From: Streptomyces sp. ACA25
Lineage (GTDB): Bacteria; Actinomycetota; Actinomycetes; Streptomycetales; Streptomycetaceae
DNA: 64,000 bases
NCBI RefSeq assembly: GCF_028200735.1
Contig: NZ_JAQKPV010000002.1
Location: 512,007-576,006, forward strand
Reading direction: 5' to 3'
The notes under the pieces are model-generated. The model was not told where the DNA came from, did no database searches, and saw nothing but the letters and a program-made list of their open reading frames with translations. Position 1 is the stretch's first letter, and each line of letters opens with the position of its first letter. The position numbers and the translations under genes are program-made. Positions 43,086 through 51,191 of the stretch are shown here, in pieces.

Positions 43086-44963
43086 TCAGCCGACCTGGAC
43101 GGTCACGGTCAGCGGGCGGTGGTCCGAGGCGTCGGAGTCCAGGAACCGGAACCGCTGGAAATCCACCTCCTCGGCGCCGAAAATCCAGTCGATGCGCACG
43201 CCCGGGTCGGGCTGGAACGCGGAGGGCTCCTCCGGGTCACCGGCCTCGTCCTGGGCGCTGCGGAAGCCGGCGTCCAGCAGGGTGTCGATCTCCGGATCAC
43301 CGGGTTCCGCGTTGAAGTCACCGGTGAGCACGTCGAACGGGGTTCGGCGGTCGCCGCGCAGCAGGGCCTCGATCTGCTGCAGACGGGTGGCCTCGGCATC
43401 GGCGTGCTGCAGGTGGGTGGTGGCGACCCGGGTGGTCCGGCCGCTCTCCAGCTCCACCGTCGCCGCGGCGTAGGAGCGTTTCATCGTGCCGCCCGCCTGC
43501 GGAAGGACGACGGACTCGGGGTCCGTGAGCGGCAGACTGCTGAGGATCAGGTTGCCGAACTGCCGGTCGGCGGCCGGGGCCCAGACCGCCTCGACATCGA
43601 GCCGCTGTTCCAGCCACGTCTTCAGGTCGGTGCCACCGCTGATCGGCCAGCCCCGCGGCACCTCCTGGAGGACGACGACATGTGCCCCGGAGGCTTTGAT
43701 GACGGCCAGGATGTCGTCAGGAACCACCTCGGCGCGGTGATCGACGCCGTAGTGCACGTTCCAGGAGAGCAGCTGGAAGGTGTCCCCCGGGGTGGCCGTG
43801 GGCAGCGGGGCCGGGGTGCCGCGGAGGGCGTCGGTGAGCGGCGGCACGGCGAGCAGGACGGCCGCCGCAAGCACCGGGAGCAGCGGCCGGGCCGGGCGGG
43901 ACGGCTGCCGGGCCGGCCAGGCGGCCCAGGCCAGCAGGGCCGCACCGGCCAGCGGGAAGTAGACATTGGGGACCGGCATCGGCATCTCGTAGTGCGCCTG
44001 GTACGGCAGCACGACCAGGACGTATCCGAGGCCGCAGCCCGCCCCCGCCGCGCTCAGGGCCGTCAGCGGACCGCGCCCGGCACCGGACCGCTCGCCGGCG
44101 GCCCGCGGTGCCAGCGCCGCCGCCAGCACGGCCGGCAGTGCTGCCAGCGCGAGGAGCGTCGCGGGGGCCGAGACGCCGGGCACCGCAAGGATCAGGGCGA
44201 GCGCGACCACCAGCACGCCGGCCGCGGCCCGGTGTGCTCCCGGCGGGGAGGGCAGCACCGGCAGGGCGAGGCCCAGGACGACACCGGACGCGATCCACAG
44301 CCCGGCCGCGGCGGTGGACAGCCCGCTCTGCGAGGCGAGGAACGCCGGCGAGGCGAGGAACACCGTGAGCAGGGCCAGCGCCGGGCCGAGGACGGCCAGC
44401 CGGCGTCCGGGTGCCGCGGCCACCGGGCCGGCGCCGCTGTTCTGACGGTACGTCACCCAGGCCAGGAATCCGAGGAGTACGGCCAGGACCGTGGCCACGG
44501 TCCAGCCCACCGGTCCCCCGCGCCAGACCGGGTCCCACAGGTCAAGAGGCAGGCGCAGAGCCACATCGGCGCCGACCCCCAGGGCGACGGCCCGCGCGGC
44601 GCGCACCGGACCGTCCCCGGTGGCCGCGACGGTCCGACGGACCACCAGCAGCAGCGCGGTCAGTGCCACCGCGGCGGCCAGGCCGACCGTCAGCACCGCG
44701 CGGCCGGCGGGAAGCTGAACAATCAGCCGGAGCAGCGCGAGGGCGGCCACGGCCGCGGGTACGGCCTGCCCCATGCCGAACCGGTGGACGAGCGGCCCGG
44801 CCATCGCTGCGGCCCCGTAGGCCAGCACGGCGGTCAGGGCCGCCATCGGCACCCCCTGCCGGACGGCGACGGCGTCCAGCACCGGACCGGAGAGCCGCAG
44901 CAACTCCAGGGTGACCAGGGTGGTGAGCGCGGTGAGCAGGCTGAGCCGCGGGGTGAAGGGCAT
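43086..44963 (-). CDS. Membrane-anchored endonuclease/exonuclease/phosphatase family protein
   Basis: 625 residues. About eleven hydrophobic helices fill residues 1-360. The C-terminal EEP domain (about 375-625) has LLSWNVHYGVD, VVVLQEVPRGW, VATTHLQHAD, VLTGDFNAEPGD and DSDASDHRPL, which together supply the Asn, Glu, Asp-Asn and Asp-His active-site set. It may hydrolyse a phosphodiester outside the membrane; the substrate could be nucleic acid or lipid. The ATG at 44963 lacks a ribosome site; an upstream in-frame start is less likely because sequence there is not hydrophobic. Confidence 0.87.
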   Translation of the reverse strand: MPFTPRLSLLTALTTLVTLELLRLSGPVLDAVAVRQGVPMAALTAVLAYGAAAMAGPLVHRFGMGQAVPAAVAALALLRLIVQLPAGRAVLTVGLAAAVALTALLLVVRRTVAATGDGPVRAARAVALGVGADVALRLPLDLWDPVWRGGPVGWTVATVLAVLLGFLAWVTYRQNSGAGPVAAAPGRRLAVLGPALALLTVFLASPAFLASQSGLSTAAAGLWIASGVVLGLALPVLPSPPGAHRAAAGVLVVALALILAVPGVSAPATLLALAALPAVLAAALAPRAAGERSGAGRGPLTALSAAGAGCGLGYVLVVLPYQAHYEMPMPVPNVYFPLAGAALLAWAAWPARQPSRPARPLLPVLAAAVLLAVPPLTDALRGTPAPLPTATPGDTFQLLSWNVHYGVDHRAEVVPDDILAVIKASGAHVVVLQEVPRGWPISGGTDLKTWLEQRLDVEAVWAPAADRQFGNLILSSLPLTDPESVVLPQAGGTMKRSYAAATVELESGRTTRVATTHLQHADAEATRLQQIEALLRGDRRTPFDVLTGDFNAEPGDPEIDTLLDAGFRSAQDEAGDPEEPSAFQPDPGVRIDWIFGAEEVDFQRFRFLDSDASDHRPLTVTVQVG

Positions 44964-45148
44964 GGGCGCTGAGGCTAGTACCGCCGGGCGGCGGCGGGCC
45001 AGCGGTCGGCACCGGGAACCCGCGCGGGCGTGCGGTACAGCACCCGACTCGACACCCCGATAAGGGCACATGCGCCCCATGTCCGACATGCGGCTCCGGT
45101 CCGCCGGACGTAGCGTCGGCAGCAGGACCCCTCGCGGAGGAGCCCCTG

Positions 45149-45685
45149 ATGATACGCAACCTGCTCGGCTCCCTGGCAGCCCTCGCCGGGGCCGTGACCG
45201 CCGTGCTCAGCCCGTTCCGGCCCTGGTACGACGGCCGCCCGGGCCGCGAGATCGCGTTCCGGGAGCTGCTCTCCGACGACGGCCTCACCGGCACGGAGGC
45301 TGATCTGTTCGGGGGACTGTTCCTGATCACGCTGGGAGCCGGGATTCTGGCACTGCTGGCCGTACTGTCCCGCTCCCGGCTGCTCGCGGCCCTGGCCGGG
45401 TGCGTGGTGCTCGGAGTGAGCGGGCTGTGGATGGCCCGGCAGTACCAGCTCGCGGACCAGCTGGTGGTCGGCCGCGGCGGCCTGGAGGCCGGGGCACTGA
45501 GCGCGGTGGGCGGCGGGCTGCTGTTGTGGTGCGGGGCGTGGCTGATGACGGGGCGGCGGGCGGCGGAGCCGTCGAGCACCCCCACCCCGGAGGCCGCGGG
45601 CGGCTCGGTGATCGAGGGGCGGTGGCCGGCCGCCGGGCCGGTCGGGGAGGGCTCGCCCCCGGGGTTCCGCCGGGACGCGGCCTGA
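45149..45685 (+). CDS. Small membrane protein, unknown function
   Basis: 178 residues. Four hydrophobic helices (about 5-22, 55-73, 78-96 and 112-130) are followed by a 45-residue Pro/Gly/Ala-rich cytosolic tail. GGAGG lies 8 bases before the ATG. No known domain is recognised. It is transcribed away from the endonuclease-family gene and precedes two stacked terminators. Confidence 0.72.
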   Translation: MIRNLLGSLAALAGAVTAVLSPFRPWYDGRPGREIAFRELLSDDGLTGTEADLFGGLFLITLGAGILALLAVLSRSRLLAALAGCVVLGVSGLWMARQYQLADQLVVGRGGLEAGALSAVGGGLLLWCGAWLMTGRRAAEPSSTPTPEAAGGSVIEGRWPAAGPVGEGSPPGFRRDAA

Positions 45686-45720
45686 GCCGCGCCCCACCGC
45701 GCTCCCCCGCCGCGGCGCGC

Positions 45721-45784
45721 GGTGCCGCCCCGGGCGGCACCGTCCCATCGGCCCCCGGGCGCCTGCTGTGGCGCCCGCTTCTTT
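45721..45784 (+). terminator. Two stacked hairpins before the catabolic operon
   Basis: First stem GGTGCCGCC/GGCGGCACC (45721-45729 with 45733-45741, 3-base loop). Second stem CGGGCGCC/GGCGCCCG (45756-45763 with 45770-45777), followed by the pyrimidine tract CTTCTTTCTCC. The second is the best intrinsic-type terminator in the window and insulates the operon. Confidence 0.75.
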
Positions 45785-45799
45785 CTCCTCGGACAGGGG

Positions 45800-45828
45800 T
45801 TGACAGGTGTTTCCGCCCTCAGTACGTT
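45800..45828 (+). promoter_or_regulatory. Housekeeping-type promoter of the catabolic operon
   Basis: TTGACA (45800-45805), 17-base spacer, TACGTT (45823-45828). Predicted start near 45835, immediately before the operator palindrome. Confidence 0.65.
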
Positions 45829-45836
45829 TCCGCGAA

Positions 45837-45862
45837 ACCAATCAATCGATCGATTGATTGGT
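45837..45862. promoter_or_regulatory. 26-bp perfect palindrome, TetR-type operator
   Basis: Each half reads ACCAATCAATCGA and the 26 bp are perfectly symmetric. Its placement over the predicted transcription start suits repression by the TetR protein encoded at the operon's end (52838-53488). This pairing is inferred from linkage. Confidence 0.75.
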
Positions 45863-45885
45863 GACGGAGCGAGGAGGACTCGACC

Positions 45886-46716
45886 ATGCGGAGACCCATG
45901 ACACGACGCGCGGTGACAGCACTGGCGGGCTGCCTGACAGCGGCTCTCGCCGCCACCGCGTGCGGCGGCTCACCGGAGGCGGCGGAAGCCGCGGACGACG
46001 ACGCGGCGGGCTACCCGCTGGTCGAGGACGGGAAGCTGACCTTCGCGATGAGCGGCCAGTACCGGCCGTTCAACTACTTCGACGAGTCCGGCGAAATCGC
46101 CGGCTTCGACGTGGACCTCGGCGCGGAAATCGCCGAGCGGCTCGGGCTCGAGCCCAACCCGGTCACCGGCCCCTTCAACTCCCTCGTCGCCGGACTCAAG
46201 TCCGAGCGGTACGACCTGATCATCGGCTCGATGTCACCGACCGAGGAACGGAAGAAGGAAGTCGACTTCACCGACGAGTACTACGTCGCCGGTGCGCAGC
46301 TGTTCGTCTCGGACGACTCGTCCGTCACCTCGGTGGACGAACTCGAGAACGCCTCGGTCGGCGTGGTCCTCGGCACCACCTTCGAGGAGTTCGCCGACGA
46401 ACAGGCCGGAATCTCGGACGTCACCACCTACACCAGCGACAACGAGGCGCTGCGGGACCTGGCCAACGGCCGGACCGACGCGGCCATCACCACCAACCTC
46501 CTGGGGCTCTACCAGATCAAGGAGACCGGGCTCACCATCAAGCCGGTGGGCGAGGTGCTGTTCCCGGACCCCGCCGCGATCGCGAGCCAGCAGAAGAACA
46601 CCGCACTCACCGCCGAGGTGAACGAGATCCTGGCCGCCCTCAGGAGCGACGGCACCTACACGGAGCTCAGCGAGAAGTGGTTCGGCGTGGACATCAGCGC
46701 GAACGACGCGTCCTGA
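45886..46716 (+). CDS. Amino-acid-type ABC transporter substrate-binding lipoprotein
   Basis: 276 residues. A lipoprotein signal with LAATACGG (lipobox Cys near 26) precedes a family-3 periplasmic-type domain: LTFAMSGQYRPFNYFDESGEIAGFDVDLGAEIAERLG, YDLIIGSMSPTEERKKEVDFTDEYY and LRSDGTYTELSEKWFG. This family binds polar amino acids or related compounds. AGGAGG lies 9 bases before the ATG. It is the first gene of the operon, 24 bases after the operator; the ligand is likely the substrate of the downstream enzymes. Confidence 0.93.
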   Translation: MRRPMTRRAVTALAGCLTAALAATACGGSPEAAEAADDDAAGYPLVEDGKLTFAMSGQYRPFNYFDESGEIAGFDVDLGAEIAERLGLEPNPVTGPFNSLVAGLKSERYDLIIGSMSPTEERKKEVDFTDEYYVAGAQLFVSDDSSVTSVDELENASVGVVLGTTFEEFADEQAGISDVTTYTSDNEALRDLANGRTDAAITTNLLGLYQIKETGLTIKPVGEVLFPDPAAIASQQKNTALTAEVNEILAALRSDGTYTELSEKWFGVDISANDAS

Positions 46717-46763
46717 CCGGAACCCCAGGCCACCGACCCGGCTGTTGAGGAGACCCCGCCCCC

Positions 46764-47417
46764 ATGTCCTTTCTGGAGAGCTTCAGAAGTTCCGCCCCGC
46801 TCATGCTCGAAGGGCTGCTCATCACCCTCCAGCTGGCAGTGCTGGCAGTGGTGTTCGCCCTGGCGGTCGGGCTGGTGGTGGCCTGGATGAGGATGAGCCG
46901 ATTCCGGGTCCTGCGGTGGCTGGCGCAGAGCTACCTCGCCGTCATCCGCGGGACCCCGATGGTGACGCAGCTGTTCGTCATCTACTACGGCCTCGTCACC
47001 ATCGTCAACATCTCCGCCTTCTGGTCGGCGGTGATCGGGCTCACCGTGCACAACGCGGCCTACATGGCGGAAATCTTCCGGTCCGGGGTGGAATCGGTGC
47101 CCAAGGGCCAGACCGAGTCGGCGCGCTCCGTCGGCATGAGCCGCTTCCAGGCCCTGCGGATCGTGGTCGCCCCGCAGGCGTTCCGGGCGATTCTGCCCGC
47201 ACTGGGCAACCAGTTCATCATCGCGCTGAAGGACACCGCCGTCGCCTCCTTCATCACGGTCCCCGACCTCTTCATGCAGGCGCAGAAACTCGCGGCGTCG
47301 ACTTACGCACCTCTGACGTACTACCTGATCTCCGCCGTCTACTACCTGATCCTGGTGCTGCTCCTGACGGCCCTGCTGCGACGGCTGGAACGCCGGCACA
47401 CCCGTTACGCGATCTGA
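46764..47417 (+). CDS. Amino-acid-type ABC transporter permease
   Basis: 217 residues of the HisM/GlnP type. Five TM helices are visible. The start [30 protein letters not shown] is typical. The cytosolic EAA loop is [33 protein letters not shown], and [19 protein letters not shown] precedes it. GAGGAGA lies before the ATG. It sits 47 bases after the binding-protein gene and 13 bases before the ATPase gene, forming a compact importer. One permease suggests a homodimer. Confidence 0.95.
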   Translation: MSFLESFRSSAPLMLEGLLITLQLAVLAVVFALAVGLVVAWMRMSRFRVLRWLAQSYLAVIRGTPMVTQLFVIYYGLVTIVNISAFWSAVIGLTVHNAAYMAEIFRSGVESVPKGQTESARSVGMSRFQALRIVVAPQAFRAILPALGNQFIIALKDTAVASFITVPDLFMQAQKLAASTYAPLTYYLISAVYYLILVLLLTALLRRLERRHTRYAI

Positions 47418-47430
47418 GAGGCGTCCCCCC

Positions 47431-48195
47431 ATGTCACATCCCCGTCCGGCCCCGGCCCCCGCGCCGCTGGTCAGCATGCGGCGGATCCGGAAGACGTTCG
47501 GCGACCACGTCGTGCTCCACGGAGTGGACCTGACCGTGCACACCGGCGAGGTCGTCGTCCTGATCGGGCCTTCCGGCGCCGGGAAGAGCACCCTCCTGCG
47601 TTGCGTCAACGGGCTCGAACGCATCGACAGCGGTGAGATCGTCGTCGACGGCCGCACGCTGCACTACGAGGAGAAGGCGCTCAACCGGATGCGCCAGCAG
47701 GTCGGCATGGTCTTCCAGCACTTCAATCTCTGGCCGCACATGTCGGTCCTGGACAACGTGCGGACCGCCCCCGTCCGGGTGAGCCGCCGGAGCAAGGACG
47801 AGGCCAGGGCCTCCGCACTGGACCTGCTGGAGCAAGTGGGGCTCGCGCAGTTCGCCGACCGCTACCCGATGAGTCTCTCCGGCGGGCAGCGGCAGCGGGT
47901 GGCCATCGCCCGGGCACTCGCCATGCGGCCCAAGGTGATGCTCTTCGACGAACCGACGAGCGCGCTGGACCCCGAACTCGTCGGCGAGGTGCTCGCGGTG
48001 ATGCGGGACCTGGCGGCTACCGGGATGACCATGATGGTGGTGACGCACGAGATGCGGTTCGCCCGCAGTGTCGCCGACCGGGTGGTGCTCATGGCGGACG
48101 GGGGGATCGCCGAGGAAGGACCGCCGGCCGCGGTGCTGGACCACCCGTCCAGCGAACGGGGCAGGGCGTTCCTCCACCAGGTGGAGGAAGCCTGA
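47431..48195 (+). CDS. Amino-acid-type ABC transporter ATP-binding protein
   Basis: 254 residues with complete ABC motifs: Walker [12 protein letters not shown]-loop [20 protein letters not shown], signature [15 protein letters not shown], Walker [15 protein letters not shown] and H-loop VVTHEMRFA. It energises the importer formed with the preceding genes. GAGAGG lies before the ATG. The crotonase gene starts 64 bases downstream with no terminator between, tying transport to catabolism. Confidence 0.96.
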   Translation: MSHPRPAPAPAPLVSMRRIRKTFGDHVVLHGVDLTVHTGEVVVLIGPSGAGKSTLLRCVNGLERIDSGEIVVDGRTLHYEEKALNRMRQQVGMVFQHFNLWPHMSVLDNVRTAPVRVSRRSKDEARASALDLLEQVGLAQFADRYPMSLSGGQRQRVAIARALAMRPKVMLFDEPTSALDPELVGEVLAVMRDLAATGMTMMVVTHEMRFARSVADRVVLMADGGIAEEGPPAAVLDHPSSERGRAFLHQVEEA

Positions 48196-48259
48196 GCGGG
48201 TCACCGGGCACACGGGCGGGCGAAAGCAGAGGCAGGACGAGGAAACGGATGCGGACAGC

Positions 48260-49051
48260 ATGGTGACAGTGACGGAGACGGGGCACACCGGCCAGGACCT
48301 GGTGCGGTACGAGACGCTCGGCCCGGTGGCGGTGATCGAACTGCACCGCCCGGACCGTCTCAACGCGGTCACCGACGCGGTGAACCGTCAGCTGGTCGCG
48401 GCTCTGCGACGGGCCGTGGAGGAGGATGCGCGGGTCATCGTGCTCACCGGGGCGGGCCGGGCGTTCTGCAGCGGCCACGACCTCAAGGAACCCACCGCGA
48501 CGGAGGGCCCGCTGGCCGCCCGGGAGCGGCTGGAACGCCTGCAGGACGTCACCCGGACGATCAAGCGCAGCCCGGTGCCGGTGATCGCGGCGGTCCACGG
48601 CTGGGCCGTCGGCGCGGGCTGCGAATGGACCCTGGCCTGCGACCTGGTCGTGGCTGCCGAGTACACCCGGTTCTCCTTCCCCGAGGTGGAGGTCGGGCTC
48701 ACCGTCACCAACGGGGTGTCCCAGCTGCTCGCCGCGGTCCTCGGACCGCAGCGCGCCAAGTACCTGCTGATGACCGGCACCGTCTTCACCGCCGAGGAGG
48801 CCCGCGAATGGGGGCTGGTGAACGAGGTCGTACCGGCCGGGGAACAGCGGCAACGGGCGCTCGCGCTGGCCGGGAAACTGCTGGAGAAGCCTCCGGTGTC
48901 CCTCGCCCTCGCCAAGGAGTCCCTCGACCGCGGTCTGGGCGCCGGGCTGGAGGAGGCACTCGCCATGGAGGTGGATCTGTCCATGCGGGTCGTCGGGACC
49001 GGCACCCCCGGCCCCGGTGCGGTGCCGCGTCACGGACGGAGGACCACGTGA
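48260..49051 (+). CDS. Enoyl-CoA hydratase/isomerase (crotonase) family
   Basis: 263 residues. Crotonase motifs: AVIELHRPDRLNAVTD, GRAFCSGHDLKE (oxyanion region), AAVHGWAVGAGCEWTLACD with the first catalytic Glu, and FSFPEVEVGLTVTNGVSQLL with the second. Both hydratase glutamates are therefore in place, favouring hydration of an enoyl-CoA over isomerase-only chemistry. It ends in a GTGA overlap with the acyl-CoA ligase gene. Start ATG 48260 is chosen; a GTG follows immediately and could serve instead. Confidence 0.9.
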   Translation: MVTVTETGHTGQDLVRYETLGPVAVIELHRPDRLNAVTDAVNRQLVAALRRAVEEDARVIVLTGAGRAFCSGHDLKEPTATEGPLAARERLERLQDVTRTIKRSPVPVIAAVHGWAVGAGCEWTLACDLVVAAEYTRFSFPEVEVGLTVTNGVSQLLAAVLGPQRAKYLLMTGTVFTAEEAREWGLVNEVVPAGEQRQRALALAGKLLEKPPVSLALAKESLDRGLGAGLEEALAMEVDLSMRVVGTGTPGPGAVPRHGRRTT

Positions 49052-50685
49052 CGGGCGGCCCGCCGGTGCCCGCCGCCCCGCCGACCCTCGGCGCCCTGCT
49101 CTCCCGGGCGGCCCGGGACCACGGCGACCGGGTGGCCTGGGTGTTCCCGCACGCCGCCCGGCAGACCTGGACGTTCACCGCGATCGACGCGGCGGTCGAC
49201 CGGGTCGCCGCCCGGCTCCGCGGCCTCACCTCCCCGGGTGACCGGGTGGCGGTCATGCTGCCCAACGTGCCCGAGTGGCCGCTGGTGTGGCTGGCCGCGG
49301 CCCGGTCGGGGCGGGTCGTCGTCCCGGTCAACACCCAGACCAGGAGCGCCGACGCCGCCCACCTGCTGAGGGACGCGGAACCGCGGCTGGCCGTCACCAC
49401 CGCCGCGCACGCGGACCTGCTCGGGGCCGCCGCCACCGAGGCGGCCGTCCCGCTCACCATCCTGCTCGCCGACGACCTGACGGCCGGCGCGCCCGCGGAG
49501 GACGGTGCGGCCGGCGCGGCCCCGCCCGAACCGGCCGAGCACGACGTTGCGGCGCCGGACGACCTGGTGAACCTGCAGTACACCTCCGGCACGACCGGGC
49601 TGCCCAAGGGGTGCATGCTGAGCCACCGGTACTGGCTCACCCTCGCGCACGCCCTGCGGGTCAACTTTCCCCGCCTGGACGCCACGGATGTGCTCTACAC
49701 CGCCCAGCCGTTCAGCTACCTGGACCCGCAGTGGAACGTCGCCGCCGCGCTGCACGCGGGCGCCCGGCTGGTCGTGGCCGACCGGTTCAGCGCAAGCCGG
49801 ATGTGGTCCGACCTCCGCGCACACGAGGTGACGGTCTTCTACTGCCTGGGCATGATGCCCGCCGCCCTGCTGGCCCGGCCCGCAGACGCCCGGGACCGGG
49901 ACCACCGGGTGCGGGCGGTGCTGGCCTCCGGCATCCCCACCGACCGGCACCGGGCGCTGGAGGAACGCTGGGGGGTGCCCTGGTACGAGGCGTTCGGCAT
50001 GACCGAGACCGGCGCCGATCTCATCGTCACCCCGCAGGACCACGACGACACCGTCGGCACCGGATGCATCGGACGGCCGCAGCCCGGCAAGCGGGCCGAG
50101 GTCCTGGACTCCACCGGCCGGCCCGTGCCCCCGGGCGAGCCGGGTGAACTGGTGATCTCCGGGACCGGGCTGATGCACGGTTACTGGCGGCAGCCCGAGG
50201 CCACCGCGCAGGTCCTGCGTTCCGGACGTCTGCACAGCGGGGACCGGGTGCGGGCGGACGCCTCCGGCCGGATCTTCTACCTCGGCCGGGCCAAGGACAT
50301 GGTGCGCCGGTCCGGGGAGAACGTGTCCGCGCGGGAGGTCGAGGCCGTCCTCGAAACCCACCCGGGGGTGCGCCTCGCCGCGGTGGTGCCCGAACCGGAC
50401 CCGGTCCGCGGCGAGGAGGTGAAGGTCTTCCTCGTGCCCGCGGGCTCCGGGCCCCCGGAGCCCACCGCCCTGCTGGACTTCTGCCGGGCCCGGCTGGCTC
50501 CGTTCAAGGTTCCCCGCTACTGGTGTGTGCGGGACGGACTGCCCACCACCCCGTCCGAACGGGTGGCCAAGGGCGAGTTGCGGGCCGACCGCGGCCCGTG
50601 CTGGGACGCGACGACCGGCACCACGACGTCCTCCGGGACCACGACGCCCGGGGCCACGACGCCCGGGGAAGGAGGACAGCGGTGA
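49048..50685 (+). CDS. AMP-forming acyl-CoA ligase (CaiC-like)
   Basis: 545 residues, GTG start in a 4-base overlap with the crotonase stop; GGAGG precedes it. ANL superfamily motifs: P-loop LQYTSGTTGLPKGC, FGMTETGA, and C-terminal YLGRAKDMVRRSGENVSAREVE with the catalytic region ending PSERVAKGEL (Lys). The enzyme activates a carboxylate as acyl-adenylate then CoA thioester. The C-terminal 25 residues are a Thr/Gly-rich tail (TGTTTSSGTTTPGATT). Substrate unknown; position suggests an acid imported by the ABC system or released by the amidohydrolase. Confidence 0.92.
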   Translation: MTGGPPVPAAPPTLGALLSRAARDHGDRVAWVFPHAARQTWTFTAIDAAVDRVAARLRGLTSPGDRVAVMLPNVPEWPLVWLAAARSGRVVVPVNTQTRSADAAHLLRDAEPRLAVTTAAHADLLGAAATEAAVPLTILLADDLTAGAPAEDGAAGAAPPEPAEHDVAAPDDLVNLQYTSGTTGLPKGCMLSHRYWLTLAHALRVNFPRLDATDVLYTAQPFSYLDPQWNVAAALHAGARLVVADRFSASRMWSDLRAHEVTVFYCLGMMPAALLARPADARDRDHRVRAVLASGIPTDRHRALEERWGVPWYEAFGMTETGADLIVTPQDHDDTVGTGCIGRPQPGKRAEVLDSTGRPVPPGEPGELVISGTGLMHGYWRQPEATAQVLRSGRLHSGDRVRADASGRIFYLGRAKDMVRRSGENVSAREVEAVLETHPGVRLAAVVPEPDPVRGEEVKVFLVPAGSGPPEPTALLDFCRARLAPFKVPRYWCVRDGLPTTPSERVAKGELRADRGPCWDATTGTTTSSGTTTPGATTPGEGGQR

Positions 50686-51191
50686 CCCCCGACGACCGCC
50701 GCACCGACCGCCCGGAGAGCCTGCCCGGCTGCTTCCGGACCACCACCGGTGTCGCCTGGGACGAGCTCGACGCGCTCGGCGTGCTGCACCACTCCCGGTT
50801 TCTCGTGCACGCCGAGCGTGCCTTCAGCGCGCTGCTGGACTCCCTGGGATACGGCTACGACCCCGATCCCGGGATCCGCCCGGAGCGCCACCACGTGGTG
50901 GCCGGCGTGCGGGTCACCTTCAGCCGCCCGCTGGACCGGCCCGGTCCGCTGACGATCGAACAGCAGGTGGAGAGCCTGGGACGGACGAGCCTGACCCTGA
51001 GGTTCACCGTCACCGGCGGCGCGGGCGGGCAGGTGCTCGCCGAAGGGGTCCGCACCGTGGTGCACATCGACCGGGCGACGCGCCGTCCCCGGCCCTGGAG
51101 TACGGAGTTCCGCGAGCGGCTGCGCGCCGGGCTCGCCGCACTCCCGGCCGGAACGGACCCAGCCGGGTCCGCCGGAGAGGCCGCCCGGTGA
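50682..51191 (+). CDS. Hotdog-fold acyl-CoA thioesterase (4HBT type)
   Basis: 169 residues with a GTG start that overlaps the ligase stop by 4 bases. The N-terminal WDELDALGVLHHSRFLVHAERAF resembles the 4-hydroxybenzoyl-CoA thioesterase signature (Asp-x2-Gly-x-Leu-x-His). HHVVAGVRVTFSRPLDRPGPLTIEQQVESLGRTS gives the central strands. It would release the free acid from a CoA intermediate of the pathway or protect CoA pools. The stop overlaps the amidohydrolase GTG by 4 bases. Confidence 0.85.
   Translation: MTPDDRRTDRPESLPGCFRTTTGVAWDELDALGVLHHSRFLVHAERAFSALLDSLGYGYDPDPGIRPERHHVVAGVRVTFSRPLDRPGPLTIEQQVESLGRTSLTLRFTVTGGAGGQVLAEGVRTVVHIDRATRRPRPWSTEFRERLRAGLAALPAGTDPAGSAGEAAR

Noticed and set aside
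43086..45089. 42-codon N-terminal extension of the endonuclease-family protein
   Set aside because: The added residues are Arg/Cys-rich and not membrane-like; the first TM helix begins after the ATG at 44963.
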